A stretch of 8,903 nucleotides of DNA from Pseudomonadota bacterium (GTDB lineage Bacteria; Pseudomonadota; Gammaproteobacteria; Enterobacterales; Enterobacteriaceae). Position 1 is the first letter of the stretch; the number at the start of each line of letters is the position of its first letter. Made by a program: the position numbers and the translations under genes. The notes beneath the pieces are model-generated. The model worked only from the letters and a program-made list of their open reading frames with translations. It was not told the DNA's origin and made no database searches. The stretch spans positions 1 through 8,903 of the forward strand of contig JAEYFY010000432.1 of assembly GCA_023454395.1 (NCBI GenBank). Direction: 5' to 3'. Shown piece by piece: positions 7,349 to 8,903 of the stretch.

Positions 7349-8194
7349 ATGTCGCTTACTATTTTTATTGCCGTTTTATTTGCTGCTATCTTTCATGCCT
7401 GTTGGAATGCATTGGTTAAAGTAGGTAGTGATCGATTTTTAGGGATCTCATTACTGACTTTTTTTTCAGGTGTTGTAACTCTACCCGCCCTATTTTGGGT
7501 TGGGCTACCTGATGTCGGTGCATGGAAATGGCTTGCCCTTTCTGTTTTATTTCATATTGGTTACACACTCTCTTTAAGTCGTTGTTATACATTGGCTGAT
7601 TTTAATCAGGTCTACCCTATCTCTCGTGGTAGTGCGCCATTAATGACTGCTTTTCTTGGTTTTTTTCTCTTTCATGAAACACTACCCATAACTGGCTTAC
7701 TCGGTATTTTATTTATTATTCTGGGTATTATCCTTATCTCACGTAGTAGAAAAATAGCAGAATTTAATTTACATAAAGATGCACTCTTTTTTGCGTTACT
7801 TACTGCATTATTTACCGCAAGTTATACCTTATCTGATGGTAATGGCTCTCGTGTAGGTGAAACACCGTTTGCTTATATTTTATGGCTCTTCTTTTTAAAT
7901 GGCATCGCAATGTATTTACTTGCTTGGCTTCGTTATCGCCAACATTTAAAAACCAAGATAAAGAGTTATTGGAAGCCTGCTTTCTTTGGTGGCGTGATGC
8001 AATTGGTAAGCTATGGCATAGTGATATGGGCGATGAGTCATGCCTCTATTGTGCTTGTCGCTGCACTAAGAGAAACCAGCGTATTATTTGCCATGATCTT
8101 ATCTGTTTATCTGTTAAAAGAGCAATTTAACCGTAAACAGCTATTGGCGTGTTTAGTGATTTTAGCCGGTATTGTTGCTATCAAGATGGGATAA
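7349..8194 (+). CDS. EamA/DMT-superfamily inner-membrane permease, substrate unknown
   Basis: This 281-residue, highly hydrophobic protein has the layout of drug/metabolite transporters: two EamA repeats of about five helices each, split near residue 135-145 by a short charged loop (SRSRKIAEFNLHKD). Repeat-specific signatures sit at the end of each half, ISRGSAPLMTAFLGFFLFHETL (about residues 91-112) and LVAALRETSVLFAMILSVYLLKEQF (about 236-260). The N-terminus reads FHACWNALVKVGSDRF. The length and the HACWNALVK start resemble a DMT subgroup sometimes annotated as phosphonate-utilisation-associated, but no phosphonate genes are nearby, so I do not assign that role. The ATG has TAAGG 11 nt upstream. 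The gene stands alone, divergent from nhaA and convergent with dnaJ. E. coli lacks it at this locus, suggesting lineage-specific insertion. Confidence 0.85.
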   Translation: MSLTIFIAVLFAAIFHACWNALVKVGSDRFLGISLLTFFSGVVTLPALFWVGLPDVGAWKWLALSVLFHIGYTLSLSRCYTLADFNQVYPISRGSAPLMTAFLGFFLFHETLPITGLLGILFIILGIILISRSRKIAEFNLHKDALFFALLTALFTASYTLSDGNGSRVGETPFAYILWLFFLNGIAMYLLAWLRYRQHLKTKIKSYWKPAFFGGVMQLVSYGIVIWAMSHASIVLVAALRETSVLFAMILSVYLLKEQFNRKQLLACLVILAGIVAIKMG

Positions 8195-8213
8195 CATTAA
8201 ACATCATTCAAAT

Positions 8214-8252
8214 AAAAAGACCTGATGACAAAATTTATCATCAGGTCTTTTT
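8214..8252. terminator. Bidirectional intrinsic terminator between the EamA permease gene and dnaJ
   Basis: A perfect 15-bp stem pairs 8214-8228 (AAAAAGACCTGATGA) with 8238-8252 around a 9-nt loop, CAAAATTTA. The outer five pairs are A against T, so each strand reads into a T-run at the base of the stem. It begins about 20 bp after the permease stop codon and lies 17 bp downstream of the dnaJ stop on the minus strand, so it can serve both convergent genes. Confidence 0.92.
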
Positions 8253-8269
8253 GAAGGTGATAAGAGAAA

Positions 8270-8903
8270 TTATTTGGTTAAATCATCAAAGAATTTTTTC
8301 ACACCATCTAAAAAGCTTTTGGAACGAGGGGTATTTTTCTCACCACTCTTGCCACCAAATGATTCACCCAGTTGTTGCATTAACTCTTTTTGTTTTTCAT
8401 TGAGTTTAACTGGTGTTTCAACCACAACGCGGCACATTAAGTCACCAATACTACTACTTCGTACTGATTTAACGCCTTTGCCTTTCATGCGGAACATTTT
8501 GCCAGTTTGTGTTTCTGCTGGAATTTTAAGTTTCACACGACCATCAAGTGTTGGGACTTCAATCTCGCCACCTAACGCAGCAATGGCGAAGTTAATAGGG
8601 ACTTCACAGTAAAGATTATTGCCATCACGTTCAAAAATATGATGTTGGCGAACATGAACCTGCACGTATAAATCGCCTGCTGGTGCGCCGTTTTCACCGG
8701 CTTCACCTTCACCACTTAAGCGAATACGATCGCCTGTATCAACACCGGCTGGAATTTTGACGGACAGCGTTTTCGCGCGTTCAACACGACCATCACCATG
8801 ACATTTAGAGCAAGGCTCTTTAATCACTTTACCGCGACCATGACAAGTTGGACATGCTTGCTGTACAGTGAAGAAACCTTGACGTAAATGAACCTGACCA
8901 GCG
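8270..8903 (-). CDS. dnaJ: Chaperone DnaJ (Hsp40), C-terminal 210 residues, cut by the window edge
   Basis: DnaJ is the cytoplasmic co-chaperone that delivers unfolded clients to DnaK and stimulates its ATPase. The frame is open to the right edge, so the J domain, G/F linker and first zinc-finger repeats are outside the window. The visible part starts [15 protein letters not shown] and contains the last two of the four CxxCxGxG repeats, CPTCHGRG and CSKCHGDG. Assuming E. coli length, their cysteines correspond to C183/C186 and C197/C200. The C-terminal substrate-binding domains follow: [22 protein letters not shown], then [38 protein letters not shown], and the dimerisation tail ending [19 protein letters not shown] at 8827-8825 is an internal valine between the zinc repeats, not a start. 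No frameshift is seen. Confidence 0.97.
   Translation of the reverse strand, partial: AGQVHLRQGFFTVQQACPTCHGRGKVIKEPCSKCHGDGRVERAKTLSVKIPAGVDTGDRIRLSGEGEAGENGAPAGDLYVQVHVRQHHIFERDGNNLYCEVPINFAIAALGGEIEVPTLDGRVKLKIPAETQTGKMFRMKGKGVKSVRSSSIGDLMCRVVVETPVKLNEKQKELMQQLGESFGGKSGEKNTPRSKSFLDGVKKFFDDLTK

Noticed and set aside
7882..8130. An 82-codon open frame inside the permease gene in another frame
   Set aside because: It is contained in the EamA gene, is cysteine- and tryptophan-rich in a way typical of out-of-frame reading, and has no independent support.
8149..8403. An 84-codon plus-strand open frame spanning the permease end and dnaJ end
   Set aside because: It runs straight through the strong bidirectional terminator at 8214-8252 and is antisense to dnaJ.
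8274..8612. A 112-codon plus-strand open frame
   Set aside because: It is fully antisense to the well-conserved dnaJ C-terminus and shows no family signature.
8825..8827. GTG as a start for a short DnaJ-like protein
   Set aside because: The frame continues upstream to the window edge with a matching DnaJ zinc-finger sequence, so this GTG is an internal valine and the gene is simply cut by the window.
1..8903. Search for a defence system, CRISPR array, prophage, insertion sequence or tRNA
   Set aside because: No regularly spaced repeats, transposase or integrase genes, tRNA-like cloverleaf or clustered unknown genes were found; nearly all coding space belongs to well-known housekeeping families.

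Overview
The window is a chromosomal housekeeping segment from an AT-rich enteric gammaproteobacterium. The gene order dnaJ / nhaA-nhaR / rpsT / ribF-ileS-lspA is the order known from Escherichia coli and its relatives. The low GC content, the codon usage and an extra EamA gene between dnaJ and nhaA fit the Morganellaceae, with Proteus or a close relative most likely. That genus call is inference, because no database search was possible.

Layout from left to right. (1) Positions 1-3832, minus strand: the ribF-ileS-lspA operon. It holds bifunctional riboflavin kinase/FAD synthetase, isoleucyl-tRNA synthetase, and the first 15 codons of lipoprotein signal peptidase, which runs off the left edge. 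(2) Positions 3833-4263: a 431-bp divergent control region carrying a ribF promoter, a conserved-looking rpsT promoter, a weaker second candidate, and several unexplained dyads. (3) rpsT (ribosomal protein S20), plus strand, with a TTG start and a strong symmetrical terminator shared with nhaR. (4) nhaR and nhaA, minus strand: the LysR-type regulator and the Na+/H+ antiporter, separated by 190 bp that contain a long hairpin. (5) Positions 6887-7348: a 462-bp, extremely AT-rich divergent intergenic region. (6) A ten-helix-type EamA/DMT permease on the plus strand. (7) A shared bidirectional terminator, then the C-terminal 210 residues of DnaJ on the minus strand, running off the right edge.

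The genes serve translation (IleRS, S20), flavin cofactor synthesis (RibF), lipoprotein maturation (LspA), sodium and pH homeostasis (NhaA/NhaR) and protein folding (DnaJ). The permease is the only accessory-looking gene, and its substrate cannot be read from the sequence. I found no mobile element, CRISPR array, tRNA or rRNA gene, defence system or convincing new system. The points worth a second look are regulatory: the hairpin splitting nhaA from nhaR, a promoter-plus-dyad arrangement upstream of rpsT, and recurring TTGATAA motifs in the AT-rich region between nhaA and the permease gene.
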